64,000 bases of DNA from Metallyticus violacea (GCA_030762175.1 CM060833.1:72145501-72209500); one strand, 5' to 3'. Counted from the stretch's first letter, positions 11,825 to 24,140 are shown. A program made the numbers and translations. Notes: generated from the letters alone by a model not told the origin.

Positions 11825-12640
11825 AGTGTGAGTCAGAATAAAACCAAATATCTCTAAGGCGTGATTCAGGGGTCTATTTCAGTATTTTTACAGAGATGTA
11901 TGCCCATAAACGTCTCGAGCAAGAGGACATAATCGTTTTTCAAAAGCCACTCGGAGTTAGATGAAATTCTGCCAAACAGGTCGCCACGCATGTTTTGTTA
12001 CAAGGCTTAGGGAAAGTTTGGGAACAACAGTAGCCCCATATCTCTAATTTTAAACAATGAAAGACACTTTTAAATTGGCTTAGCAACTTGTAAATCTTTA
12101 TTTAATTATATGGCACTACAATAACAAAACAAGAATAGAAAAAATGCATAAGTGTTTATAAAACATTTTCAAAATGTCAGCCGTTCACTTCGGACCATAG
12201 TTGATAATGTCGTTGTAATGATTGCTGAGTTCTTTCAAAAATATCTGGCACATCACGAATAGTATCAAATGCTACAAAGATTCTGGCCATCATATTTCTC
12301 TCCACTATCAACCGACGTCTCGCACTAAAGAGTCTGAATATGTCCCCATACGAAAAAATCGAAGGGGGTTAGATCTGGTGAACGCGTTGGCCATGATGTG
12401 GGTACTCCTCTACCGATCCAGTGATCACGATACTTACACTTAGAAAATCCCTTACGTCAGCGGAATAATGCGCAGGTCCCATTATCTTGGAACCACATTA
12501 CCTGGCGTATTCTTAAAGGAACATCTCTGGCAAAGTATGCTGTAAAAAGTAAGCAAATGTGCCCCGTCAAATGTGGAACTAGTACAAAGGACCCCAATGA
12601 GTGTGACATTCACAATGCTAGTCCATGCAAACCGGAGTTG
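11825..12640 (-). mobile_element. Mariner-type transposase relic, C-terminal half
   Basis: On the minus strand the frames give, in order, IGPFVLVPHLTGH (about 12592-12554), VMWFQDNG then AHYSADVRDFLSV (about 12502-12432), followed by WIGRG-VPTSWP-RSPDLTPFDFF-WG when small shifts are allowed (about 12420-12345). This is the conserved block 'MWFQxDGAPAHys.dVR.fLd..f..rWIGRGgP..WP.RSPDLTPLDFFlWG'. Three or more frameshifts make it non-coding. The left limit is set at ACAGTGTGAGTCAGAATAAA (11825), which looks like a transposon terminus; the matching right terminus was not found. Confidence 0.78.
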
Positions 12641-13269
12641 GTGACTTCCAACTCTAATAGCTCTAGGGTTTTAGGGAAACCAGCAAACTGAATCTCAAAT
12701 ACAAAGGTGAAATACAGTGCTTTCATTTAGATGGTTAATCAGACCATAGAAACTCAACGAACTTTAATCTTTATGCTGTCAATTGCCGGGAGTGATTCAG
12801 TCTGTGGCCTCATGTCGAGATAACAGATTAAGTGTAACTTGTGCTCGGTAATGTTGTTTTGCCAAAATGTGTACATTGTGATATGCGTTATTATGCTAGA
12901 ACAGAGAATATTTAAGTATTTATGATGCTAAATAAAAAAGGAAAGCTTGCAAGTATTGCTCAAGAAAATTTCGCATAAATTTCCAAAAACATGCGTCTAC
13001 CTGGAGTTGTAATTGTCAAATAAGTGAAAGAAATGTGAGTATTTTCAATGAGGAGAAATCAAAACAAAACAAAAAACAAACAAAAAAAACTAGTGTTGAC
13101 TTTTAAGGATTGGTTTTCTTCCAGTATTCTTCTCAAAAGTCTTTAACGCAGTAAATAGCTTTATATGTTAGTGGTGTTTATAAAGAGACTGATGCGCTTC
13201 GTTTTCATTCATATAAAATTACTGCTCTACCTGAAATAAAACCATAGTCTGAGCAAATAGAGTGAGGTT

Positions 13270-13860
13270 CTGTGATTAGTTTATCGACCATGTCCTCTTG
13301 ATCCAAATCTAACTTTTATCACAGAAGAAGGCTCATTTCAATCTCTCAGGATAGGTGGACTGACGGAATAACAAGCATTGCAGTAGTAACAACCCTGGTC
13401 TACTAACTGAACTTCCCTTTCATGATCAAAAGGTAGGTGTGTGGTGTGCAAACAGAGGGAACCGCATCGTTGTACTCATATTTTATGTAGGCACGTTTAC
13501 TGTTCACCGGTACATGAACCTGATACTGAATCCATTTTTACTAATTTAGCACCTACTGAAGAATGCAATTTGGTAGGAGTAGCCACAGTTAATGAAACCA
13601 TGGGATACATGGAGAACAAAACGGGAACAAAAATCATTAGATTACCAGATTTAAATCAATGCGATTTTTATTTATAGTAAAACCTCAAAAACAAGATCTG
13701 GAGGCACTAAAATATAACATTGGGGGAAACAGTCCACATTCAATAGAATTTTCTCAAAATATTTTCAAAACAATTCAGATCTGTCTCACAAATACTTTGG
13801 ACATCTTCTTTGTTGATGAGCACAATCCGCATTGGGAGAAATTTTTAAATAATTGAAATG
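13270..13860 (+). mobile_element. Mariner-type transposase relic (DDE core to C-terminus)
   Basis: A mostly single-frame but broken plus-strand relic. LTFITEEGSFQSL (about 13309-13345) matches the first catalytic block 'FTDEa.FhL.G'. LPFHDQKVGVWCA (about 13412-13450) is the diagnostic 'pLHdqKvGVWCA' strand, followed by VGTFTVHRYMNLILNPFLL. The second block survives only as ATVNETMGYMENK, aligned with 'saTAHTA..sm..l'. Then come LPDLNQCDFYL (13643-13675; family 'RSPDLNPCDFYLWG') and a C-terminal stretch ending EHNPHWEKFLNN (13853; family 'C....G.HFE.lL'). Stops at 13675 and elsewhere. It belongs to a different lineage from 4.5 kb and 20.4 kb, since this one has SPDLNPCDFYL rather than SPDLTPLDFFL. 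Confidence 0.75.
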
Positions 13861-13869
13861 CTCGTTTCC

Positions 13870-16800
13870 AACAACTATAGCATTGCCGTGCCAGCTTAAA
13901 ACATTTATTAAAAGTTAATTATTTTTATGAACGGAATTTTGATAAAACACTCACCAAATCTCCTAGTGGTGCAGGAAGGTATGAAATCTCTGGAAACATT
14001 CCTCTTTGTGGAGTGGCACCAGACAGGATTTGCAAATGTGCCTCGTTCCACTCCTTTTGTTGTGATGAACGCAAACCTGACACTTACTAGCAGGATATTT
14101 TCTCAACCGTGTTAATTCTTTACAATTTTCTGAATCAGCATATCAACCAAAAGTCTTTTCTTCAAGGAATCATGGCTTCAAGCAAAGAAATTTGTTGATT
14201 TGACTTATAAACTATTTGAAACTTCTGAAAAAAGATTTTCTCATGAGGGCTGCATTTTGAAAACCGTGTATGTTGACTGTACTTGCAGTATATTATTATT
14301 GAAATGTAAACCTCTCTAAATTTGCTCAAAGATATTGCAGCTCATAATATTTCTGAAAATGGTAATGTTTTAAAATTGGTATGTAAGCCAATGATCTTTT
14401 AGTTTATCTTTTTTAACTTACTCTATATTTTCATTTCTGCTACATTGACATCTGATCATTTCAGCCCCTTATCATAATATTATTGATTTTCAAAATAATA
14501 ATTAATTTCGTCACATAACATTTTAAAGATGCTATCTCCGAAAAAAATCTGGTATTTCAGACATTTGTTAGGCCATAGAAAATATTTTTTTACCCCTGAG
14601 TTTCTGGAGAAGTTTCCTAAATGGCAAGTCCATAGAATGCTAATTCACTTTTAGCTGAATAATGTATAGCTAAAAATAATTCTATTATTATTTGAAGTCA
14701 TAAACATATTCCTAATAAGGAGCCAAAATGTCATCATGATGAGATATTGGAAGGGGCTAGTAAATCATATAATGCATTATTTGAGATTTTAATTAAAGGG
14801 CGGGTGTGAAACGTCTCTTTTGGATCTAAATGGATATTCCGAATTATTATTTTCATAGTTTTTCGTCATTATTTTTCACTGTAACTAGGTAATGTGTGCA
14901 TTTTTTCTTTATTCTAACTCTAATCATACAATAATAACTTACAACGTCACTAAAAATGAACACCTTAAACGTCAAATAAGTTTAAGAAAAGTTTTGTATA
15001 TTAAGTAAGTAGCCTTGATGGGCCTTTTCTTTGGAATTCCAAATACAGTCATCCAATTGCTTATTTATGTTACGTTTACATGATACGCGTAAGGAATGAG
15101 GTGTAGTTCATTCAGTAAAACAACGTTGTCACGTCTCTGCATTCTCTTTCAGAAAAGTATATAGTTCTAACATAAATCGAATGTGGAAGTGAGAGTAAAT
15201 TATTTATTAATTTATTTTATATAGAAAGCGGTAATATTAGACACTTGGAACTTGGAGGGATAAGGGGAGGTTATTAAGGTTTGTCCCGCACTTTAAGATT
15301 TCGTTCTCTATGACAAATTTCATTGCTCTGTAATCACGCTCTGCTTCTGTTACGGTGATCACTTGACTGTTAACTAATGTACTAAGTATTAACAAAAACA
15401 AAGGATCCTTTTTCTCTTGTTATTTTTAACCTAGTCATCACTAAGCGCCAATTCCTCTCTATAACACTTGGGCAAGTGTTGTCAATTATTTAAAATGATA
15501 ACTATATAAAGAAAAATAAACATGCTTACAGTTTAAACGCAACGAATTATTTTCTTTGCCAAGTAACAAGGGCCTTTCGCGATTCAAAATCATTATCTGA
15601 TTAACCAAAGGGATTTACTCAGTAGCCTGCGGTAGTAAGTTATACTACTTCGGAAAACAACTACGTGCTGTTATTAAAACCGAATGTAACCACCCACCAC
15701 CGTGCTGTGACGTAATATATACTAGCTCGCAACGCAGTTATCTTGTGTGGGTAGATTCTGTTGCAGTTCTGTGCCTGTGGCGGTATTAAGAAATGTGTAT
15801 CCCTTATAGTTTTGAAACTATACAAATGATAAATGCCAAAGAATAAAATCAAAAGCGAAAATTGAAGTTTTGTAAGCCTATAGCTTACCCATCCTAGTCT
15901 CTTTTGAGATACTTGTGTTTTAACGAAAATTACAAGTACAAAATAAAATAAGATAACATATAATATAAGGGTATTAAATTGTTTTGGGTCTGAATAAAAT
16001 ATTAAATAATTTTGTAAGCTTTGTAAAAGAGGAGAAACAAAGGAAAGATCGAAATCACAACAGAAGGAACGTGATATTATACCTAAGTTGGAATATATTC
16101 ACAGTAGAGTCTCATAATTAACAATATTTTATTATTTAAAACAAATAGTTCTATATTTTAAAAATATCTAGTTTAACTTTCCTTATGCATGAAAAATTGC
16201 CGTTCTAAGCGAGTTCTAATGTTGATAGGGTTCAAAATGCTCCTCATACGATACTCTCTAAAATTTGAAGTATAATTGTGTTTAAATAATATTATTTTTT
16301 TCTGGAATTATTTTTATATCAAGCAATCAAGCGACTAACTCCGTTTGTTTATCAGGAATTCTTAAATAGGTAGTTTCATGTGTGAAGACTTAAAGTTCTA
16401 ATTTATGTGAATCCCCTGGAAAATACTGCTTTGTAAAAGATGAAGCAAGTGATGTTTACAGATTTAAAGCTTTCTTCTCTGTTGTTGATGGTGACTTCAA
16501 AGAAAATCAAAGAGTGTTGTGATCAACCAGATATCGGCCATATTCAGGCTACTTCTACTCGAGACATGCAAATTCTGCATTTATAGTATAAACGGAATGT
16601 AACTCTGATATCACATTCTCCCAGAACCCTGATTGGCTGCATGATTGCATTCAACCGGACCAAATTCTTTTATATGAATGCAAAAACTTCATTCTCCACA
16701 AGGAGTAGAAGGCCATGGGAATGACAGCGAAAGCTCAGTGTTGATTTTCTATGAAATATTCAAGAGCTAAATAATGCTCACATACTGAACTGAGATAATC

Positions 16801-16885
16801 TTAGTTAGTTTATCTTATTTAAGTTTCCCTGTATTGTTTAAACTTTCTTTGTACTTTATTTAGATATTTATAGAAGCATTTAATT
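13870..16885. other. AT-rich stretch, no recognised gene
   Basis: About 3 kb. One frame of 62 codons (13927-14115) directly follows the mariner relic; its sequence is protein-like (long run without low complexity) but I do not recognise it. The rest is A/T-rich with no repeat that I can match within the window. Confidence 0.4.
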
Positions 16886-16887
16886 TG

Positions 16888-16889
<2 letters not shown>

Positions 16890-16931
<42 letters not shown>

Positions 16932-16932
16932 T
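16890..16932. repeat. (ATT)n microsatellite
   Basis: About 14 uninterrupted TTA/ATT units. Confidence 0.95.
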
Positions 16933-17583
16933 GCTACATTATTTGTTGAAATTAAAGGTGCAATAAGTTTATCTTTTGTATATGAAGAATTGAGATCGGT
17001 TTAACACAGATTTCTGCTATTAACCTTTATATTGTCGCTTTCCTATGTCCAGGCATTTTATCAACAATTTTATGTTGACAATTATGTTATCTTTTACTGC
17101 TATTGTTTTAAATGACTTTGTTTTACTCCATATGACGTAACTTTTCCAGAAGTGGGAGTTCGTCCAACTGATTTAAATTTTAAAACAAGAGTAGATTAAT
17201 TTGGGTTACTTTCATTAGCTTAGTAAAGAGTTATATACAACGGGGTTTTTGGATGAAGCAAAGTGTTGGTTTCCTTAAAAGTTTTCACAACCTGAGGCAC
17301 GAAAATCGATATAGTTTAGTGAAAAATTATTAAAATTTGATACGTGTTTATTTCCCGGTTTTAAAAATTGTTTCAAATACTACTAATCAGTGGAAATACA
17401 TTTTTACTTTTCAAATGTCAGTCATTACAAAATTCAGCATTTATACCACTCCTTTAGTTAGGCAGAATTATTTACTATCTATTAGAGTTCACTTCAATTC
17501 ATTTAAAAAACTGAAAAATGAACATTACTAATAATGTTCTCCTGAGGTTTAATTTAATGTCATTGTAATTTAGGTATTGAATG

Positions 17584-17820
17584 TTAAGCGATTGTTTTGT
17601 ACTGTCTGCTAGAGTAGAGGAGTTCGGCGGAATTTAGAACAGCTCCAAATTCAGTAGTCTCTTGAGTAATCTCCTCAAATTTCCCAACGATTATTTGAAT
17701 TAAGACAGATTTGTTTACTTTTGAAGATAGTAGGCGTGCAAAATCTGTGTCTGTTCCTGAATTATATTGTCGTCTGCCTTGTAAATCATAAAAATAGAGC
17801 AACAATCAGAAAATTTACCG
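17584..17820 (-). other. Possible short coding remnant, unrecognised
   Basis: A minus-strand frame of 73 codons whose residues 9-70 look more protein-like than its surroundings (DLQGRRQYNSGTDTDFARLL, then VLIQIIVGKFEEITQETTEF): mixed polarity, few repeats, higher G+C than the flanks. There is no clear splice site or family match. It could be a piece of an old mobile-element protein or a decayed exon. I cannot name a function. Confidence 0.2.
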
Positions 17821-17824
17821 AAAC

Positions 17825-20225
17825 TCAAGAGATTACAGGATTTGATGTTTCGAGTACCCTATTCCTATTTTATATTTTATTATTTCTTTAGCAAGTTTGC
17901 AACAAATTTCTTGTGCTCCTAAATACAAAATTGCATGCAGCTCTGTGGTGGCTAATACCTAGCCTTAATCCTATCTTATCACCCGGATTATAGACTTAAG
18001 TTACGAGCAAAGTGTTCTAGAGTTGCTGTGTTCTAGAATATTGATAATAAAAACTTCCATTTGAAGTACCTAGGTTCAGATATATAGTCTCCTAGAAATT
18101 CCACCCAAAATGAGCACATTAAAAATTGTTAACATATTTCAGGCATATAGTAAACAGCAGAGTGGTGGTTGCATTCTGACTATAAATGTCTTCATATCTA
18201 TGTGTACTATTCACACGGTAATTTTTCCCATACTTGTTGAACTATCCTGATATTTGAAGCCACTAAACACAAAGATAAATAATTTACAAAAGTGCAGCAC
18301 AACTCCAACGTTTAAATTTCTGTTTTCCACAGACAATATTTCACCCCCAGAGACCCCGCAACACACACAGGAATTTTGCTGCTCATTATTGGACGGAAGA
18401 GTGCGGTTTTATTGTAAAGCTCCGAATGGGTGTACCAGAGCATACAAAATGTGTTAGTTGCTATGAAATCATAATAGCTAGCAGAAACAACAAGCAAAGT
18501 GTTCGAGGAAACTTTATTCCTAAGGATCTTCCGTAATTTTTACAGACGTCTTTAATCTTTTCACATGTGTGAAAAGAAGTGCCTCAAAAAAGTGTAATAA
18601 ATGTTTTGCCACAATATAGTAACAGCGATAGCCCACGTGCATTCCGTAGACATTCCCTTAAAATATAGAATGTTACAAAAAGTGTTGTGAAACTGAGCAA
18701 CACTAGAGAGTGCGGTATGCGCATGACGGTGTACTAGCACAGTTTTATGCAGCATTACTCACATTTACCTATTAGTGCCTATGCCCGTGCATCAATGGAT
18801 ATTTGTATATAAAGTTATGTGAATATTTTGAGATAAACATTTATCTCTGATATTGTTGTAAGTTACAATATATTTCATCATGTTAGAATCCCCATGCAAA
18901 CTTTAACAAGCTTTAAATACAGCAAAAGACGTTATTCCTTCTCGAACAATTCCAAGATCCATTAGCTTAAATTGCTTACTTTTCTTTCTACATTTTGGTG
19001 TAAGGTGCACAAGAATTTTTTATATTTTGGGATTATAGTTTTATTTTATTGAATTAAACTCAGTAAATACAAAATGCATAAATTTCTTGAGCAAAGTACA
19101 TAGATGTGAATATGATGTGTATACATAGTTTAATTAAGTACTTCTCTTCAAAACAATACATCTCTGTACAGATTAGTAAATAAAGTTAAACGTTTTCAAT
19201 TGGGGGTCAATGAAATTATTAATACAGGTTTAACAGTATAGATTAAATGATACTCTTGAAACCTGTAGTTTGTTTCAAGTAAAACAGTTAAAAAACCAAG
19301 GTACCCAATTTGTATTTAACAGAAATGTCTACTCATTTTTGTTGCTTATCATCAACTACTGTACAATTATTGTAGACGTAATACACAAATATGTCGAAAG
19401 CGGGAGAAAAATGCCATTATCGTATTCATTTGTCATGATGGATTATATTACTGATGTAATTTTTAATTTATTTTTTTAGTAAATTGCTTTAACTTTGTAT
19501 AGAATGATATTCATGTTTTACCACTCTTAAGTGACGTTTTATAGAACATGGTGTAATATTTAGTCAAATGTTATATCGCCGTTCCAATATTATAGGTGGA
19601 TATCCAGATAGATATTTGTGATGGTATGTTTGAATTGTTTTTATCCGGGTTATCTTCAGTTTCATTCTACTTGGGGATCGTCGATACCTAAGTCTCTATC
19701 CGGAAGAGAGCCAGATACTATAGGACTGTATCTACTGTTTGGTTTCCGAAATATATGGGTTCAAAGGAAATGTATGAAGTTGTGTCTATGGGTGGCTAGC
19801 ATATAGGTTTGTGGCACTAGAGAATATATCTTCACAACACCCAGCACTTTTTAACTTTAAAAACACCATGCCTGCATGAACGCAGTTGTTCTACATCAGG
19901 AGTGAAATTACAAGTTTGTCATCCTCATCGCTTTCTTTTCTAAGTAGCGATCAGCCATCCAGAGTCATTATAACATAATGCCGTCGATCGATAACGCGCT
20001 GAGATCCCCTGCTGCTGTCCTTTGCAGAAATAGAATAACTCGGATTTCACTCGGCTAGTCAATTTTTGTTCTACACAGTGATATGATCGCTGCATCGCAG
20101 TTTTCCCTGCAGCAAGCTGGTGCGAGTACAGTGATGTATACATTATTCCCCCCTCTTTGTAAGGATTTCCAGAGGTCTTTCACAGATCGCGATATTCTGC
20201 TTCCAAGTGCCCTCTCAATAACGCA
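17825..20225. other. No recognised gene
   Basis: About 2.4 kb of AT-rich sequence. Frames at 18254-18457, 19270-19479 and 19618-19806 are 62-69 codons and carry no motif I know. The last 250 bp (19940-20200) are more G+C-rich, and the minus-strand frame 20143-19940 may belong to an unidentified repeat into which the element at 20230 inserted. Confidence 0.35.
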
Positions 20226-20229
20226 AATA

Positions 20230-20964
20230 CGGGGCTATTTTATTTTTCAACCTCCGATAGGACAAATGTGAATCACAAAATGGTTTAATTATCAGGAGTC
20301 AAGTAGTTACTTTCCCACATAGTCACCTTGAAGTTTAAGAGATTTTTCATATCGATAGACGAGCTTTCCAATACCCTCTTCATAGAATTGTCGCCAGCGT
20401 ATGGAGATGGTCTTTTTGGGGAACCCAGCGTGCATGAAGTTTTCCATCGACTAGGTGTTCCATAACAATCGTGTACACAGCAGACCTTGAAATGTCTGGA
20501 AATTGCATAGACAACTCACTGATGGTTAACCTCCGTCTCTGTCGAACCACTTGATCAACTCGCTGAACAAGATCTTCTCTAGCGATAGGCCTGTGACCTT
20601 GTCCACCTTCATCATGAACATCAGTTCGGCCTTCTTTGAATTTCCTACGCCATTCACGCACAACACCCTCACTCATGCAGTTTGCACCATAAACACGGCT
20701 CATTTCGCGATGAATTTCTTCTGCACTATTCTCTTCTGCCTGTAGAAAACGAATGATGCTTCGCAACTCACACTGACGGGAGAATCAATCATGTCAGCCA
20801 TGTTGAAGTACCTGTAGCTCAATTCCAACTTATGTATTGAACTTGACCTTGGCGGACGTTATGGTGGGGTAGTAGCGCAGTAGCACAATGCACAGATCCG
20901 CCTCTTTATGCTTGTCTGGTCACGTAGCAGAGCGATCGGAGGTTGAAAAAAAAAATAGCTCTCG
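20230..20964 (-). mobile_element. Mariner derivative with complete ends and deleted catalytic core
   Basis: A 735-bp element bounded by inverted repeats of about 29-30 bp. The left end reads CGGGGCTATTTTATTTTTC then AACCTCCGAT (20230-20258). The right end, reversed, reads CGAGAGCTATTTTTTTTTTC then AACCTCCGAT (20964-20935). They differ by two substitutions and one single-base gap. TA dinucleotides flank both sides (20228-20229 and 20965-20966), the mariner target. Inside, the minus strand encodes the paired-type N-terminal DNA-binding region (see the next entry) joined directly to the transposase C-terminus WRQFYEEGIGKLVYRYEKSL ... GDYVGK* (about 20402-20316) in another frame. The DDE/D core is absent. 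Confidence 0.9.
20316..20808 (-). pseudogene. Truncated mariner transposase: HTH domain plus C-terminal tail
   Basis: The frame 20766-20380 (128 codons) begins MRSIIRFLQAEENSAEEIHR and continues through YGANCMSEGVVREWRRKF, GRTDVHDEGGQGHRP, QRRRLTISELSMQFPDISRS to LHARWVPQK. These are the two helix-turn-helix units and the ARWVP linker of the mariner group often annotated HTH_48/SETMAR-like. A start ATG at 20808 (MADMIDSPVSV) lies one frame away, so a single-base shift near 20775 separates the two. After ARWVPQK the sequence jumps to the C-terminal WRQFYEEGI segment one frame off, so the frame runs into a stop at 20380. Normal family length is about 340 residues; the missing part is roughly residues 125-300, including all catalytic acids. 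A DNA-binding-only peptide could be made in principle, but nothing here shows expression. Confidence 0.82.
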
Positions 20965-21487
20965 TACAAAGAAATCCACTGGCGATATCAAGTGATTTAA
21001 AAGATGTTGTTATGTGGAATTTAATGCATTTCATTTTGTCTCCATATCCTCCCGCTATTTTAGTTTCAAAGCTTAATTGATAATGTTGCCCATAGTTGTA
21101 GCTCATATCCCGCATTTAAATAAAATTACTGTCTTTATTGCTGATTCCTGCTAAAACCAACGGCCGGAATCAGAAACCCTCAGAGGTAATACGGCTGGTA
21201 GCTTTTTCTTGCCTTCTGGAATTCTAGCCTTACCTTTTGTGTCAAGCCTCAATGAGATGCCTTACTTGCAGATAGCGAAACTTGCATGATATCTCAGAAT
21301 AAGAGTATTTTGTATTGGAATGAGCAGAAAAGTTCCCTTTTGAGAATGATTCTATTATTTTCGACGCCATTTTACGTGGCAGATGCGAGAAAATGTTGCA
21401 TTACACATATATTTTCATAATTTATTTTTTGGTGCATTCAATCTACTAATTTGATGGGTACTTTACAATATTTGAGACATGAATTCA

Positions 21488-21935
21488 ATTGTTAAGTCGG
21501 AGGAGAATATTTCAGTACTCAGTCTGAGGAGTGAGAGTACCTATATATGGAGGAAGGGATGAGGTGAGGGCGGTGTGAAAGGAACATAGACAGGGTCCCT
21601 AACATTATTTCCAGGTAGAATACTTCCATGCCCCCTCCAAGGAGTCCCTGCCCGTCAGAAGCTGGTACAGAAACTTTTCAAAGTTAAAGCCACCATCACA
21701 TAGTGCCAACATACTTTGTTCTGACATTTTTAACCCTGTAGCAAACCAGTGGAATGAAATGAAATGAAATAGTCGAGATGAAAATGTGTGTGTGGGGGGG
21801 TGGGGGTGGGGAGATCATCCTAAGATTCGCCTAAGAGACCAGGGAAAACACCAAGAATGGCCTAAGGCATTTGAACTCAGTACCTTCCGAATGCGAATCC
21901 CAAGAGTTACTGCCTAAGCCACTCAGCTCGGAACG
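21488..21935 (-). mobile_element. SINE-B, nearly full length
   Basis: Minus-oriented copy. The head on the right reads, on the minus strand, CGAGCTGAGTGGCTTAGGCA ... TTGGGATTCGCATTCGGAAGGTACTGAGTTCAAATGCC, a tRNA-like start with an A-box-like AGTGGCTTAGG and a B-box-like GAGTTCAAATGCC. Inside, read on the + strand, are a GGGTCCCTAACATTATTTCC block (21594-21613), TCCAAGGAGTCC (21637-21648), AGCCACCATCACATAGTGCCA (21689-21709), AACCCTGTAGCA (21732-21743) and GAATGAAATGAAATGAAAT (21752-21771). All but the last recur in order at 60120-60310. It contains a GT/G-rich tract at 21787-21812. Confidence 0.75.
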
Positions 21936-22124
21936 TTTGAGAATTAATAGAGTGCAGTGATATTAAAAATAGCCTGAAGGTCGTTTAATATATATCCACA
22001 TTTCCCTAATGATAACATATCTTTCCAGTGAAAGAAATAACTAATCATATCACCACAGGCAGAAATGTAGGTGCCCGAATAACAAATTTATCTTCAGTTA
22101 AATTAAAAATTAAATAAAAAGAAA

Positions 22125-22163
22125 GACTGAATGAATGAATGAATGAATGAATGAATGAATGAA
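22125..22163. repeat. (GAAT)n microsatellite
   Basis: About nine tandem GAAT units. Confidence 0.95.
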
Positions 22164-22169
22164 AAAATT

Positions 22170-23600
22170 TTGCATTGTTCTCTCTTTCCTTCTTGCTCTG
22201 GTTGATTATTTTCTGCCACTTTTAACTTGATTGTGTCATTCAGACTTTTGTTGGGTTCTGTCACTTGAAACCAAATTAATATAAATTCTTTTGCATTAGG
22301 AAAGATGTCCCATTTACAATATCTTCCCATGTCATCTGTTTTTAATAGTTACTTTCTCATACCTGGCCTTCCTCTACTACCTACAAGGTTTTGTGTTGAA
22401 CTGTAAATTGATACTGTATTGATTTTGTCGCATGCTTCTTTTTCTTTGTTTTCTGGTAAATGACTTTAGTTGCATGGCCGATATTCTGCACTTTTCTTCG
22501 TCTTGTTTTATGTTTTAAATTGCAAATTGTTTTTGGAGTTGGTAGAGGAAGAATCTAACTAAAGAAAAAAAGAGATCAAAAACTAGTCTGATTAGCACAA
22601 AATTCAACATAGATAAGCGTTCGATATCGTCTACATGCTTTCAATCATAAACCCTAAGCTAGTTCTTCAAGATCTATTTAAATATTAATGCGCTTTGATT
22701 GTATGTCAAAAATTAAATTTATTAGCAATAAAATAATACCATACTGAATTGCGTATAAGAGCATTAATATTAGCTCATTATTTAAAAGAATATGTTAAAT
22801 GGTGTTATTTAATTGAACGACGTTTAAGTGACAGAAATATTTATAAATATAAAAACCAGTGCTCTACCACAATCACAGCTCTGATTGCTCGTTTATTTTC
22901 ATAGAAAATTACATTGAAGTAACATTTTCCAGTAGATTAACCAGTACACGTATATATTCACACAGCACATTGTGACAAAGCACTGATATTTTTATTAATG
23001 CTATTGATGTGGATCGAGAACCAATTATGCATAATTAATTTAAATTTACGTGTGGTCATGTATGCATTCCAATATATAACCCTTTCTCTAATTTGATATA
23101 TCTCTAGAATGTCCGCCAAAAATTATATAGATGTGCTACAAATTCTTGCTTTAATTTCTTGTTTTTGAAGCTCTGAAACAATTTTTAAAGACTTTGAAAT
23201 CGTACATGAACTTCAGTTTTGTGCTATAATACATTTTACAAATACCACTGTAAACAAAATATTTATAATGATCTTTCAAAACTTCAGTGATCTAGTTTGA
23301 AAATGTAGAACTTATATATGTGTGTGTCTACCCTTAGTCCCGCCTAAATACAATAATAAGGAGAAGCCGCAGGTGTTGTTGCATCTTCTTGTTACCATGG
23401 AGTAGAATCCATTGATAAAAATTGGCTTCAATAAGGTACAAAAGCTACATTTCTCTGTTAATTTTGTTCACCTCTAATTTGCTATAACACTATGAGAATT
23501 TTTATTAAAACTCAATTATCAGCTTTTTTAATATTTGCTGTTTATGCATCTTGCTCTCTGAGAATGTGATTGAAAAATCGTTCAATCTAATCTTCTAAAT
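22170..23600. other. No recognised feature
   Basis: AT-rich. A minus-strand frame at 22103-22330 contains the microsatellite and is not convincing as protein. Confidence 0.4.
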
Positions 23601-23612
23601 CTATCCCTAACT

Positions 23613-23910
23613 TTTTTTTTTAATTGGTTTATTTACGGACGCTCTTTAACATCTCAGGTCATCAGCGTCCCATTCAACTCAGGGCGTGAAACGGCCGACA
23701 AATTTTGCTCACATGCCTCTCTTTCAGGCTTGAGGTTCTTTTTTGTGCCGTAAATGTACGACACGGGACCCACGGCTTGGCTTTACTTCCCGTCCGCAGG
23801 AAGCCATACTTAGGATTTTTACGCCCAAAAAAATCCATCCTGGCCGGGTTCAAACCCGCGATCTTGGGCTTAGGAGGCAAGTATGGTAACCACTACACCA
23901 CCAGGACCGA
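23613..23910 (-). mobile_element. SINE-A copy 3, full length with perfect TSD
   Basis: One of the best copies. On the minus strand the head is TCGGTCCTGGTGGTGTAGTG ... ACTTGCCTCCTAAGCCCAAG ... GCGGGTTTGAACCCGGCCAGGA. The acceptor-like ends GTCCTGG/CCAGGA(C) still pair. The body and tail follow to GAGCGTCCGTAAATAAACCA. Target-site duplication CTATCCCTAACT is perfect (23601-23612 and 23911-23922). The tail ends in a T/A run rather than a long poly(A). Confidence 0.93.
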
Positions 23911-24033
23911 CTATCCCTAACTATGGCTGTGCATACATTAGATATGTAACGAGTGTAATAAAAAAAAATAGGAAACCAATAGTGAGCATATAAATAATAA
24001 ATCCCGCATCCAACACACAAATTTACCTTGTTT

Positions 24034-24140
24034 TGTTTATTTACAACGCTTTTTTACATCTCAGATCATCAGCGTCGCATTCAGTTCAGTTCGATAAATT
24101 TTGCTCAGAGGCCTCTTCTATCAGGCTTGAGGTTCTTTTA
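24034..24140 (-). mobile_element. SINE-A copy 4, 3' portion only
   Basis: On the + strand TTGTTTATTTACAACGCTTT ... ACATCTCAGATCATCAGCGTC ... GAGGCCTCTTCTATCAGGCTTGAGGTTCTTTTA matches the last about 105 bp of SINE-A. It stops abruptly at the position equivalent to the AAAAGAACCTCAAGCC block, consistent with 5' truncation. No clear TSD. Confidence 0.85.

Noticed and set aside
23840..23910. Possible functional tRNA-Arg gene in the SINE-A head
   Set aside because: The anticodon arm carries extra bases and does not form a proper 5-bp stem with 7-base loop, and the sequence continues into the SINE body with a TSD around the whole unit.
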